A stretch of DNA of 64,000 nt, from assembly GCF_013839515.1 (NCBI RefSeq), contig NZ_JACDNQ010000001.1:146691-210690 (forward strand), written 5' to 3'. Below are positions 45,503 to 54,311 of this stretch, piece after piece. The stretch's first letter is position 1. Each line of letters starts with the position of its first letter. The notes below the pieces were generated by a model. The model was not told the DNA's origin. It worked only from the letters and a program-made list of their open reading frames with translations, and searched no databases. This stretch comes from Natronomonas salinimetallica (lineage in GTDB: Archaea > Halobacteriota > Halobacteria > Halobacteriales > Haloarculaceae). A program made the position numbers and the translations under genes.

Positions 45503-46728
45503 ATTTCGACCCGTCCGGTGTTTGGATAGAAGCCGTGCCACGCGAACCACATAGCATCGAACGCGGGGAGTCGATCGAGCGGAAGGCCATCTGGCGGTGC
45601 GGACGTCCCGTCGATCGCGTACGCATCGCCGTCGCGTTCGACGGGGAGACCCTCCGGGTTGGCGTAGACGTATCCTGTGGTTATCCCCTCGTCGGCGACC
45701 GCGACGACCGGCGCGTCGCCGAGGGTTCCCGTCAGCACTGACGACTCCATCAGCGTCCGCTTGTCGAAGGCGACCGCGCCCGCCCCCGTCCGCGCGCCGA
45801 CGACGACCCGCTTGGATTCGGCGCTGTCGTAGGCCAAAAGCGGGAAGTTGGGCTGTCTTCCGGCCTCCGTCGAGTAGTGGCCGGAGACGGGCGGCTCGTA
45901 GGAGCCGTATGGGTCCCGATTGTAGTTCCGTGCCGCATCCGTCCCCTCCGTCAATACGAGCGTCTCCGGGTGTCGGTCGCTCCAGCGCCGCCAGGTCGTC
46001 CAGACGACCCGGAACTCGCGGAGCGACTGCCCGAGGTGCCGATCTGCGCCGTCGGTGTCGCGTTGTCCACCGACTTCGATCCCCGTGGCCGCGATCTGTG
46101 GCCAACGGACGTCCCTGGCTCGATCCCACATGATGAGATTCGAGTTGACGAGGCGGCCGGAGACGCCGAACTCGGTCCCACCGCGGTAGAACCCCTGGGC
46201 GGTCCCGGTCAGTGGGCAGTACGTCACCGCGACCGGCTCCCCGCCGACGACGTCGTTGACGATCTCGTGGTGGACGAGCACGCGTTGTGGATACGCCCGA
46301 ACGTCGCCCCCCAACGCGACGCCGAAGACCCGCGCACAGCCGGGAAGTTCGACGTCACCGGCCCGGGCGAAGCGGGGGTCGTCGATCGACGGAATGCCGT
46401 CGTGGCCGACGCCACCGCTCATGTCGCCGTCGACGAGGGCACTCCGTTCGTGGCCCAGGTGAAGCGGCGTCCCCCGGAGCGGGAGGTCGCCGTCCGCGTA
46501 CGTCGCCTCGGGCGTCGCCCGGGTGCCGTCGAACGCCGCTGCCGGACGCCCACCGGAGAGGTCGACGGAGCCGCCCGAGTCCGTACACGGGACGCCGAGG
46601 TCGACGACCGGTTCCCCGTCGGGGCCGTCGTCGGCCGACGGCCGATCCGGACGGCCGAGACACCCGGCGCTCGATCCCGCCGTCACGGCCGCAAGCGCAG
46701 TTATGAACCGACGGCGAGTGTGTGACAT
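45499..46728 (-). CDS. DUF3179 family lipoprotein
   Basis: The 409-residue protein starts MSHTRRRFITALAAVTAGSSAGCLG: a twin-arginine motif followed by a lipobox cysteine, so it should be exported folded and lipid-anchored. The body has DUF3179 features: LVHHEIVNDVVGGEPVAVTYCPLTGTAQGF with a cysteine-histidine context, and a long domain ending in FYPNTGRVEI. Function is unknown, possibly metal- or cofactor-dependent. The TATA-like CTTATATCG lies 31-39 nt upstream, with a 30-bp repeat just behind it. Confidence 0.88.
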   Translation of the reverse strand: MSHTRRRFITALAAVTAGSSAGCLGRPDRPSADDGPDGEPVVDLGVPCTDSGGSVDLSGGRPAAAFDGTRATPEATYADGDLPLRGTPLHLGHERSALVDGDMSGGVGHDGIPSIDDPRFARAGDVELPGCARVFGVALGGDVRAYPQRVLVHHEIVNDVVGGEPVAVTYCPLTGTAQGFYRGGTEFGVSGRLVNSNLIMWDRARDVRWPQIAATGIEVGGQRDTDGADRHLGQSLREFRVVWTTWRRWSDRHPETLVLTEGTDAARNYNRDPYGSYEPPVSGHYSTEAGRQPNFPLLAYDSAESKRVVVGARTGAGAVAFDKRTLMESSVLTGTLGDAPVVAVADEGITTGYVYANPEGLPVERDGDAYAIDGTSAPPDGLPLDRLPAFDAMWFAWHGFYPNTGRVEI

Positions 46729-46758
46729 CTGTTCGCATAAAACACAGACGGGCAGTCG

Positions 46759-46852
46759 ATATAAGGGCGGAGCGATCGTGTACGCGTGACACACGCTGGG
46801 GAAAAAAGGCGCTCAACACGATCACGCTGGGGAAACGAAAGCTCAACACGAT
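46759..46852. repeat. Promoter and 30-31 bp tandem repeat upstream of the DUF3179 gene
   Basis: On the minus strand the TATA-like CTTATATCG lies at about 46759-46767. Two units with CACGCTGGGGAAA at one end and GCTCAACACGAT at the other lie at 46792-46822 and 46823-46852, about 25 bp upstream of the TATA word. The rest of the gap to 46998 is GC-rich and shows nothing. Confidence 0.8.
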
Positions 46853-46998
46853 CCAGGGCGGCATCAGGTACCCGGCTGCGCGGCCGCGTATACGAGAGCG
46901 GGGACGACTATTACGGGCTGTCTTCGCCGTGTCCCGGCAAGCACTGACCTCGGCGAGCACCGACCCCGGCCGCCGATCCGTCGGGACGCCGACCCGTC

Positions 46999-47325
46999 TC
47001 AGTGGTCGTCCTCTCGCCACTTTTGATCGCACTCGACGCAGGTGAAAAACCGCGTTTCGGACTCGTCGGCGGCCCGGATCTGTTTCATTTCGTAGCGTGC
47101 CCGGTCGTGGCCGCAGTTCGGGCACTTCACCGTCGTCGTCGGGCCGATCTCCGCGTCGTCGACGTCGGACATATCAACGGGACCGCTGTCGGTGTCTTGG
47201 CCCTCCGTCGTGACCATATCCGTCTCGCTGTCGGTGTCGCGGGCCTTCTCGAAGTCACAGGAGCCACACACCCACACCCCCTCTTGATTGTGCATCATCG
47301 ATCCGCACTCGTCGCAGAATTCCAT
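46999..47325 (-). CDS. tfs: Transcription factor S (TFIIS-like)
   Basis: The 108-residue protein has an N-terminal zinc ribbon (CDECG...CGSC) and a C-terminal TFIIS ribbon (CPNCGHDRARYEMKQIRAADE...CVECDQKW) with the catalytic acidic pair D-E in AADESETRFF. It restarts backtracked RNA polymerase by transcript cleavage. The linker is acidic, as in haloarchaea. It is a single gene. Confidence 0.93.
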   Translation of the reverse strand: MEFCDECGSMMHNQEGVWVCGSCDFEKARDTDSETDMVTTEGQDTDSGPVDMSDVDDAEIGPTTTVKCPNCGHDRARYEMKQIRAADESETRFFTCVECDQKWREDDH

Positions 47326-47529
47326 ACCATGGATGTGGTCCGACCGCGTATTTAACTTTTGCAGGCTAAGTCCCCGTCCTCAAGGAGCGAACGGCGCTAA
47401 CCGTGAGCGAGTAGGGTGGGGTAGTTCACCCGGCGGGGTTCGGTGCCGTCCGCAGACCCGCGCCGCTTCGGCGTGGGCTCCGTTCCGAAACTGTGATGCG
47501 TGGATCGTCCCTTCGTTCGACGGAGACGG

Positions 47530-48819
47530 ATGTTCGGAACCGATCGAAGAGTCGTCGTACTGGCGTTGGCCAGGATGGCCGACGCGGTCGCGAACTCGTT
47601 TCTCATCATCGTGTTACCGCTGTACATCGCCAGCGGCGAGCTCGCGCTCCCCGGCTTCGAGGGAGCCTCGGTGCTCGGAATCCCGATAACGCTCGAACTG
47701 TTGATCGGCGTTGCGCTGTCGCTTTTTGGCTTTCTGAACAGTTTCGCCCAGCCGTTTACCGGGCGGCTCTCCGACCGGACCGGCCGACGCAAAGTATACA
47801 TCCTCTTCGGGCTGGTCGTCCTCGCGGTCACGAGCGTCGCCTACGCCCTCGTCGAGAGCTACGAGGCGTTGCTCGTCGTGCGGGCGCTGCAGGGGCTCGG
47901 TGGCGCGTTCGTCATCCCGACGACGATCGCCCTGGTCAACGACCTGGCTCGAAGCGACGCCGAACGCGGCGGCAACTTCGGCGTGTTCAACACGTTTCGG
48001 CTCATCGGCTTCGGCTTCGGCCCGGTCGTTGCCGGCCTCGTGATTCAGGCCGGTCCCTACACGCTTCCGTTCGGCGGGGTCCTTTCGGGGTTCGACGCCG
48101 CCTTCGGCATCGCGGTCGCCGGGGCGCTCGTGAGCTTCGTGTTGGTGACGGTGCTCATAACGGAGCCGCCGATGTCGGCCGCCGAGGCGGGGGGGAACCT
48201 CTCGATCGCGGTCCTCGGCGACGACGGGCACCTCCTCGATCCCGTGTTCGTCCTCGGGGTGGGGACGTTTTTCATGGCGACGTCGATCGCGCTGTTCGCG
48301 ACGCTTCAGGACCCGATCAACGCGAGACTCGACCAGGGGCCGACGTGGTTCGGCGTCCAGTTTTCCGCAGTCGTCATCGCGAACGTCGCGCTGCAGGTGC
48401 CGATCGGGCGGGCGGCCGATCGGATCGGCCGCAAGCCGTTTCTCGTCTGGGGGCTCGCCCTCCTCGTACCCGCGGTGTTGACGCAGGGACTCGTCACTTC
48501 CTCGTCGGCGATGCTCGTCGCCCGGCTCGTACACGGCGTGTCCGTCGCGATGGTGTTTGCCCCGTCGCTCGCGGTCGCGGGCGACCTCGCCCTGGAGGGC
48601 GAGTCCGGGACGACGCTGTCGGTGCTGACGATGGCGTTCGGGTTCGGGACGGCCATCGGACCACTGGCTTCGGGCGTTCTCTTCGGGTACGGCTTCGTTG
48701 TCCCCTTCGCCCTCGGAGCGGTGTTGGCTCTCGCCGCGCTCGCTCTCGTCGCCACGCAGGTCGAAGAGACGTTGGAGGGAGCCGTCTCGCCGATACCGTC
48801 CCTGCGCCGGAACGGGTGA
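47530..48819 (+). CDS. Major facilitator superfamily transporter
   Basis: The 429-residue protein has twelve membrane segments and the MFS loop motif GRLSDRTGRRKVYI after helix 2 (about residues 78-91) and a second one, GRAADRIGRKPFLV, in the second half. The pattern looks like a drug-efflux-type carrier; the substrate is unknown. An upstream GTG at 47500 is possible. Confidence 0.87.
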   Translation: MFGTDRRVVVLALARMADAVANSFLIIVLPLYIASGELALPGFEGASVLGIPITLELLIGVALSLFGFLNSFAQPFTGRLSDRTGRRKVYILFGLVVLAVTSVAYALVESYEALLVVRALQGLGGAFVIPTTIALVNDLARSDAERGGNFGVFNTFRLIGFGFGPVVAGLVIQAGPYTLPFGGVLSGFDAAFGIAVAGALVSFVLVTVLITEPPMSAAEAGGNLSIAVLGDDGHLLDPVFVLGVGTFFMATSIALFATLQDPINARLDQGPTWFGVQFSAVVIANVALQVPIGRAADRIGRKPFLVWGLALLVPAVLTQGLVTSSSAMLVARLVHGVSVAMVFAPSLAVAGDLALEGESGTTLSVLTMAFGFGTAIGPLASGVLFGYGFVVPFALGAVLALAALALVATQVEETLEGAVSPIPSLRRNG

Positions 48820-48895
48820 CGACGGTAGCGCCGACCTCCCGTCTTCGCTCCCGAGCCGACCTCCGGGTGTCGTCTCCGACCTCCGACCGTCGCCG

Positions 48896-49909
48896 TCAGG
48901 GGCCGCTGAGAACGCCCCGAACGACACCGGGAAGCGTCCGGCCTTCCCCGATAACGTCACGACGATACTGCATGTAGACCGCTCCGAGCGGTGGCTGGAC
49001 GAGATAGGCGAGCGCGATGGGGAGTACGGATTCCGCGGGCGGGAAGCCGGGAGCGGCCGCGATCGCCAACGCGATCGAGAGATTTCGCATGCTCGTCGCA
49101 TACACGAGTGCGACGGACTGCGATTCCGACAACAACAGCCGCCCGATGCCGGCACCGATCGCGAGGACGATCGCATAGAAGACGACGAGCGGGACGATCG
49201 TGACCACCGAGGCGATCGGGTCGGCCAGGATGTGCTCCGAGCGGATCGCCATCGCGATGAAGACGATGAGCATCACGCCGAAGGATGAGACGCCGCCGAA
49301 CGTGGGTTTGAGCCGCTTGAATCCCGCCTCGCCGTAACGACGGAGGAGCAGCCGCCGGGTCAGATTTCCGGCCACCATCGGGATGGCGACGACGATCGCC
49401 AACTGACGATAGAGCGCGTTGGGATCGAAGCCGACATCGCCGCCGACGAGCGCGGACAGATACACGGGGAGGACGAACACGGCCGCGACGAGGTTGACCG
49501 CGATCGCGACGAGTGCCGCCTCCAGATCGCCGCCGGCGAGGCCGGTCCAGGCGGCCGTCATCCCCGACGTCGGGATGAGCGCGATCAGATACAGCCCGAT
49601 CGCGTACGCGGGCGCGCCGGAGAAGAAGAGCCGGGCGAGTCCGACGGCGACGAGCGGCGCGATCCCGAAGTTCACGACCAGACTCGCGCCGACGGGGCCG
49701 ACGTGTTCGCGGACGGAGAGTATCTCCCGCAGGTCGATGTTGATCATCATCGGGTAGATCATGACGAAAAGCACCGGGACGACCGCCATCCGGAGCCGAC
49801 TCTGTGCCCCGGAACCCATGAACTGTCCGACGACGAGGCCGGCAGCGAGTGATCCGACGACGACGTATATGAGGTTCTGTTGTATGCTCTTGAGCGCTCG
49901 GGAGATCAT
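48896..49909 (-). CDS. BASS/ACR3-family transporter
   Basis: The 337-residue protein has about ten membrane segments. Motifs such as VLFVMIYPMMINIDLREI, ALIPTSGMTAAWTGLAGGDLEAAL and VYATSMRNLSIALAIAA fit the bile-acid:sodium-symporter superfamily, including arsenite exporters of the ACR3 type. The cysteine usual for ACR3 in helix 4 is not seen, so the substrate is open. It is a single gene divergent from the DCC-family gene. Confidence 0.82.
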   Translation of the reverse strand: MISRALKSIQQNLIYVVVGSLAAGLVVGQFMGSGAQSRLRMAVVPVLFVMIYPMMINIDLREILSVREHVGPVGASLVVNFGIAPLVAVGLARLFFSGAPAYAIGLYLIALIPTSGMTAAWTGLAGGDLEAALVAIAVNLVAAVFVLPVYLSALVGGDVGFDPNALYRQLAIVVAIPMVAGNLTRRLLLRRYGEAGFKRLKPTFGGVSSFGVMLIVFIAMAIRSEHILADPIASVVTIVPLVVFYAIVLAIGAGIGRLLLSESQSVALVYATSMRNLSIALAIAAAPGFPPAESVLPIALAYLVQPPLGAVYMQYRRDVIGEGRTLPGVVRGVLSGP

Positions 49910-50019
49910 TCGGTGTCACCCCGATCGGGGAGGAAGGTAGTCCGTACGCGGTAGTACATAATAGTATTGCGATCACTACACAATATAAAATGTTACGCTC
50001 ATCGCGGGGACCCCTTCGG

Positions 50020-50082
50020 TTCCGTTTCGGCGAGTTTCTCCTGTTCCGTTCCAGCGAGTTTCTCCTGTTCCGTTTCGGCGTC
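50020..50082. repeat. 24-bp tandem repeat upstream of the DCC-family gene
   Basis: Two full units (50020-50043, 50044-50067) with core GCGAGTTTCTCCTG and a partial third (50068-50082) lie in the divergent gap between the BASS and DCC genes. The gap 49910-50162 is otherwise empty. Confidence 0.88.
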
Positions 50083-50162
50083 CCCACCCCGCCGCGTTCG
50101 CCCACGAACCGGCCGACCTCGCACCCGAGATACATATCAATCCCCCGCCCGAACTGTCGGTC

Positions 50163-50531
50163 ATGAGCGCCGACGTCCTCGTCTATGACGACGACTGTGG
50201 CTTCTGTACGTGGTGGGCCGACTACTTCGCCCAGCGGACGAACCTGGAGGCAACGGGCTTCGGTGATCTCACCGGCGAACAGCGCGAGCGGCTCCCCGAT
50301 GGCTTCGAATCGTGTGTTCATCTGCTGACCGACGATGCGGTCTACTCCTGCGGTGCCGCCGCCGAGCGCGCGTTCGCCCGGGCCGACGTCCCGCCCGGAT
50401 CGGACGAACTCGCGCGGTTCCTCCGCCAGTTCGAGGACTACAAACGGCTCCGAGAGCGACTCTACCGGGAGGTGGCGGACCGACGCGACCTCTGGGGGCT
50501 GTTCGTCTCGAAGGACCGACCCGAGAGCTGA
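50163..50531 (+). CDS. DCC-family thiol-disulfide oxidoreductase-like protein (DUF393)
   Basis: The 122-residue protein has the family motif DDDCGFC at residues 8-14 with the CxxC pair, followed by a thioredoxin-like fold. Its redox partner is unknown. It is a single gene with a GC-rich promoter region containing a tandem repeat. Confidence 0.85.
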   Translation: MSADVLVYDDDCGFCTWWADYFAQRTNLEATGFGDLTGEQRERLPDGFESCVHLLTDDAVYSCGAAAERAFARADVPPGSDELARFLRQFEDYKRLRERLYREVADRRDLWGLFVSKDRPES

Positions 50532-50565
50532 CCAGGACCTGGCCGAATATAATCGTGCGGCGTTG

Positions 50566-50768
50566 ACGAGACGCAGAGCGTCTCGTTCGCGCGCGAGAGC
50601 AAAGCTCTCGTGAACGCTGTATCCCCTCCCTACTGCGTCCTCAGAAATCTCCGATTTCTGACGTGCGAACGAGAGCTTGCTCTCGTTAACGCTACTCGGT
50701 CGCTTTGCTCCCTGCGTTGTCGTCCGAGAGACGTAGTCTCTCGTGATCACGAAAATCTCCGATTTTCG
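50566..50768. repeat. Array of six short perfect hairpins
   Basis: Six inverted repeats with tiny loops follow each other: ACGAGACG/CGTCTCGT (50566-50586), CGAGAGC/GCTCTCG (50594-50610), CAGAAATC/GATTTCTG (50642-50660), AACGAGAG/CTCTCGTT (50668-50687), CGAGAGAC/GTCTCTCG (50725-50743) and CGAAAATC/GATTTTCG (50750-50768). Loops are 3-5 nt. The order GAGAGC-type then AAATC-type hairpin occurs twice, so the array looks like a duplicated module with one extra hairpin. The 498-bp gap 50532-51029 has no gene; it holds this array and the nested elements after it. Confidence 0.88.
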
Positions 50769-50793
50769 AACGGCTCCTTGAGGAAGGGGACTT

Positions 50794-51013
50794 ATACTGT
50801 CGGACGTAATTTCGTGAATACCTGATACTGACGGACAAAAGAATGTACACACGACGCACGAGGATCACGCCGTTCGACGGAGCGAACGGCGGATCACTCG
50901 TGAGTCGGTTTCATTTGATTTCGTCCACCAGTATGAATCGTTCAGATAGACGAAACCGTACTGTGACACGACGCTCAGAGATTTTCGATTCAAGTAGTTA
51001 CGTCCGACAGTAT
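50794..51013. mobile_element. Outer element with 16-bp perfect terminal inverted repeats
   Basis: ATACTGTCGGACGTAA at 50794-50809 is matched exactly by its reverse complement at 50998-51013. A further TGAAT is shared a few bases inward on both sides. The span is 220 bp; without the 110-bp inner element (50825-50934) it would be 110 bp. No coding capacity is seen, so it is probably a MITE-type remnant interrupted by a second one. It ends 16 bp before the 3' end of engB. Confidence 0.8.
50825..50934 (+). mobile_element. 110-bp terminal-inverted-repeat element, copy 1 (nested)
   Basis: The ends are ATACTGACGGAC and GTCCACCAGTAT (inverted, ten of twelve matched). A central hairpin is GCCGTTCG-acggag-CGAACGGC. 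It matches the element at 63430-63539 in reverse orientation over all 110 bp with one base difference. It has no open reading frame of its own. Confidence 0.88.
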
Positions 51014-51029
51014 TAGCGCCTAATTCCAG

Positions 51030-51647
51030 TTAAAAGAACTTGAACAGGTCGTCGCGGCCGGCCTCGTGGAGGTGGTGTCTGACGGCCTCGTTGAGCGGCC
51101 CGATCGACCCGCGTTTCGCCGAGATCGGGGCGAGGATATCGTCGAACTGCTGCCAGGGTGGATAGAGGCCGAGCCGTTCGGCGAGCGCGTCCAGTCGTTC
51201 GTCGCGGTCGTCGACTTTGTCCATCTTGTTGACCGCGACGACGACGGGGACGTCGAGTTCCTGGAAGAACCCGAACAGTTCGACGTCGTGGGGGATCTCG
51301 TCGGGGCCCGAGTGGCGGTCGATGATGTCGATGGCCGCCTTCCCGTCGACGACGAGGACACCGACGATGATCTTCTCGGCGTTGGCCTCGACGTAGCGGA
51401 CCACGTCGGTTTTGATCCGTTCACGAACGTCCTCGGGGACGCCGGCCATGAACCCGAAGCCCGGGAGATCGGAGACCACGAAGTCCTCGGACGTCCAGTC
51501 GTAGTGGTTCGGTTTTTTCGTGACGCCGGGGCTGCCCCCGGTGTCGACGTTGTGTCCCGTGATCTCACGCATCAGGGTCGACTTGCCGACGTTCGACCGC
51601 CCGACGAGGACGACCTCGGCGTCGCGGTCGGGGCGCGTCTCGAACAT
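51030..51647 (-). CDS. engB: GTP-binding protein EngB/YsxC
   Basis: The 205-residue TRAFAC GTPase has G1 [10 protein letters not shown]3 DLPGFGF, G4 NKMD and G5 SAK. Family members act in ribosome assembly in bacteria; archaeal roles are less clear. The ATG at 51647 was preferred because the codon six bases upstream is GTG. The promoter region contains a 25-bp repeat. Confidence 0.9.
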   Translation of the reverse strand: MFETRPDRDAEVVLVGRSNVGKSTLMREITGHNVDTGGSPGVTKKPNHYDWTSEDFVVSDLPGFGFMAGVPEDVRERIKTDVVRYVEANAEKIIVGVLVVDGKAAIDIIDRHSGPDEIPHDVELFGFFQELDVPVVVAVNKMDKVDDRDERLDALAERLGLYPPWQQFDDILAPISAKRGSIGPLNEAVRHHLHEAGRDDLFKFF

Positions 51648-51698
51648 ACCCACCGTTTGCCGGTGGCGGGGATAAGCCGCCCGGTCGATGCGCCCCGG

Positions 51699-51766
51699 GA
51701 GACGTTCTGTGCAATACGTCCGAGAGACGTTCTGTGCAATACGTCCGAGAGACGTTCTGTGTGTGC
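51699..51766. repeat. 25-bp tandem repeat upstream of engB
   Basis: Two identical units (51699-51723, 51724-51748) with the core GAGACGTTCTGTG and a partial third occupy the gap between the GalT-like gene's end and the engB start. Confidence 0.9.
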
Positions 51767-51791
51767 GGACGCTGTGGGGAATCGGCCCACG

Positions 51792-52847
51792 CTATTCGAC
51801 GTGTTCGGCGACCGCCGACGCGTACACCTCCGGGGCGACGTCGACGACGCCCTCGCGGTGGACCGTCTGCGCGTAGAAGGCGTCGTTCACGTAGTACGCT
51901 TCGAACGGCGCGCGGGCGACGATGTCCAGAACGGGCGTGGAGGCGGGGTCGTCGGGGGCGAACCGCAACCCGAAGTTAAACGCGTTGAGCCCGCGGTCGG
52001 CGTAGTATTCGAGGACGCCGTCGATCCCGACGGCGAGGTCGTCGAGGAGTTCGGCATCCGGAGAGAGAACACCGTCGTCGCCCCCGATTGCGTCCGGATC
52101 GAGGACACCGGCGACGTGGAACTGCCCGAGCGGCGCGAACGGCGCGACCCACTCGACGCCACCGGTCCGGCCGACGTATCGGTCCCCGGACCGTTCGTGT
52201 TCGAGCAGATCGGACCAGTAGCGGCTGTCGTGTTCGTCGTCGTATTCGCGCTCACGGCGGAGAATCCGGGCCTGCCGGTCGGTGCCGTGGTCGTCCGCGA
52301 TCACCTGCATGTGGGGATGAAAGACGCTGCCGCCCGACGAACGCAGGAAGTTCATGTTGATCGACGCGAGCCGCGAGCCTTCGTGGTCGCGGACTGAACG
52401 GACGTACTCGAGCCCGCAGGCGAGGCCGTCGGCGAGTCGCTCCGGGCCGAGGTCGGTCATCGGCCGGAAGTGCTCTTCGGTCAGTACGACGACGTTGGCG
52501 TGTTTCGCGTACGGAAAGAGGTTCGGAAACGCGGTCGCCTCCCCCCGCATCGTCCGGCCGCCGCCGACAGTGTCGGGATACTCGGGCGTCGCCGTTTCAA
52601 TGCTGTCCGGACAAAAAAAGCAGCCCTCGCTGTCGCCGACGAGGGCGTCGAGAGCCGCCCCCGTTTCGCCCTTGGAGTGCGTTTCCGCTCCGCCCTCGGG
52701 ATCCGGAAACACGTCCGGGACGATACGGGCCTTCCGATCGGTCAGTGGATCCCACCGGTGTTCGACCGTCTCGGTCACCGTCTCGAACGCCTCGAGGGGG
52801 CTTTTGAGCCGCGCTTCGTCGACGGATCGCTCGAACTCGATCGGCAT
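51792..52847 (-). CDS. Galactose-1-phosphate uridylyltransferase-like protein (HIT superfamily)
   Basis: The 351-residue protein has the GalT features RWDPLTDRKARIVPD near residue 31, a CFFCP zinc-type motif, AFPNLFPYAKHANVVV, and the HIT-superfamily nucleotidyl site GSVFHPHMQVIAD (HPHMQ with the catalytic histidine). It transfers a nucleotidyl group to a sugar phosphate; the true substrate in a haloarchaeon may not be galactose-1-phosphate. It is a single gene. Confidence 0.82.
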   Translation of the reverse strand: MPIEFERSVDEARLKSPLEAFETVTETVEHRWDPLTDRKARIVPDVFPDPEGGAETHSKGETGAALDALVGDSEGCFFCPDSIETATPEYPDTVGGGRTMRGEATAFPNLFPYAKHANVVVLTEEHFRPMTDLGPERLADGLACGLEYVRSVRDHEGSRLASINMNFLRSSGGSVFHPHMQVIADDHGTDRQARILRREREYDDEHDSRYWSDLLEHERSGDRYVGRTGGVEWVAPFAPLGQFHVAGVLDPDAIGGDDGVLSPDAELLDDLAVGIDGVLEYYADRGLNAFNFGLRFAPDDPASTPVLDIVARAPFEAYYVNDAFYAQTVHREGVVDVAPEVYASAVAEHVE

Positions 52848-52938
52848 ACCGAACGGCTGGGTCCCCTGGTACGTAGCCGTTGTGCCGGACGGTCCCGCGA
52901 ACAGTTGGGTTTATTCATGCGCCCCGAGAGGTCCCGGC

Positions 52939-54252
52939 GTGCGACTCGTCCAGGTGACGATCCCGACCGGGAAGCGCGAAACCGTCCTCGAACTCCTCGA
53001 CGACGAGGGGATCGACTACGTCGTCACCGACGAGTCCAGCGGCCGGGAGTACACTGCAGTCGCGTACTTTCCGCTGCCGACGAACGCCGTCGAGCCGGTC
53101 TTGGAGACGTTGCGGGAAGCCGGCCTCGAACGGGAGGCTTACACCGTCGTGTTGAAGGCTGAAACGGTCGAATCGGACCGGTTCGATGCGCTCACCGAAG
53201 CCTATGCCGAAAAAGAAGAGAGCGAGGAGCGGATCGCGAGGCAGGAACTCGAATCCAGAGCCGAGGAACTCGCCTCCGCACTGCCGACGTACGTGATCAT
53301 GACGGTCGTCTCGGCGGTGATCGCGACCGCGGGACTCCTCCTCGATTCGCCCGCGACGGTCGTCGGTTCCATGGTTATCGCGCCGCTTATCGGCCCCGCG
53401 ATGTCCGCCGCCGTGGGCAGCGTCATCGACAACGGGGAGCTGTTCCGGCGGGGGATCGGCCTCCAGGTGTTCGGAGTCGCCCTCGCTATCGCCTCGGCGA
53501 CGCTGTTCGCGGCCTTCGTCCGGGTGACGAACCTCGTCCCGCCGGGGCTGGACCCGCTCTCGCTGTCGGAGGTCGCAGAGCGACTCTCGCCGAGCGTTCT
53601 CTCGCTCGCCGTCGCGTTGGGAGCCGGTATCGCCGGGGCGGTGAGCCTGATGACGGGCGTCTCGACCGCGCTCGTCGGCGTCATGATCGCCGTCGCGTTG
53701 ATTCCGCCGGCCGCGACGGTCGGGATCGGGATCGCCTACGGCGAGCCGGCCCTCGCGGTCGGGTCGGCAGTCCTCGTGGCGGTTAACGTCCTCTCGATCA
53801 ACCTCGCGGCCCTCGTCGTTCTTTGGTACGGCGGCTACCGCCCCGAACAGTTCTTCAGACACGATCGGGCGAAAACCGCGACGCTGAAACGGGTCGCCGT
53901 CCTCGTCGCCGCTATCGCGTTGTTATCGGTGTTTCTCGGCGGCGTCACCTACGACTCCTATCAGGCCGCGAACACCGAACAGGACATCCGGGAGGGCGTG
54001 GCGACGGAACTCGAAGAGCCGGAGTACTCGGGATACGAACTCGTCGAACTCGAGGTCCGAACGGAGACCGAGCACTTCCTCCTCCGGCGGCCGAGCGTGG
54101 TCGTCGGCACGGTCGGCGTCCCGCCCGACGCCCCCCGTGGGAGCCTCGCGGACGGGATCGAGACCCGGCTCTCCGAGGGATACGGGATCGAGACGGACGT
54201 TCGGATCCTCTACGTCGAGATCGAACGGAGCAGCGGCGGCGGAGACGGATGA
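52939..54252 (+). CDS. DUF389 family membrane protein
   Basis: The 437-residue protein starts at GTG 52939; a GTTTATTC word at -30 to -23 supports it. An N-terminal ACT-like domain (residues 1-85) is followed by a helical linker, the DUF389 membrane core with six segments (LDSPATVVGSMVIAPLIGPAMSAAVG, MTGVSTALVGVMIAVALIPPAATVG), and a soluble C-terminal domain. Function is unknown. It is 60 bp upstream of the SIMPL gene. Confidence 0.85.
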   Translation: MRLVQVTIPTGKRETVLELLDDEGIDYVVTDESSGREYTAVAYFPLPTNAVEPVLETLREAGLEREAYTVVLKAETVESDRFDALTEAYAEKEESEERIARQELESRAEELASALPTYVIMTVVSAVIATAGLLLDSPATVVGSMVIAPLIGPAMSAAVGSVIDNGELFRRGIGLQVFGVALAIASATLFAAFVRVTNLVPPGLDPLSLSEVAERLSPSVLSLAVALGAGIAGAVSLMTGVSTALVGVMIAVALIPPAATVGIGIAYGEPALAVGSAVLVAVNVLSINLAALVVLWYGGYRPEQFFRHDRAKTATLKRVAVLVAAIALLSVFLGGVTYDSYQAANTEQDIREGVATELEEPEYSGYELVELEVRTETEHFLLRRPSVVVGTVGVPPDAPRGSLADGIETRLSEGYGIETDVRILYVEIERSSGGGDG

Positions 54253-54311
54253 CTCAAACGGCCGTTTGACGTTCCGTCGCGTATATGATCGCTCCCGCGG
54301 TCGATCCGCGT

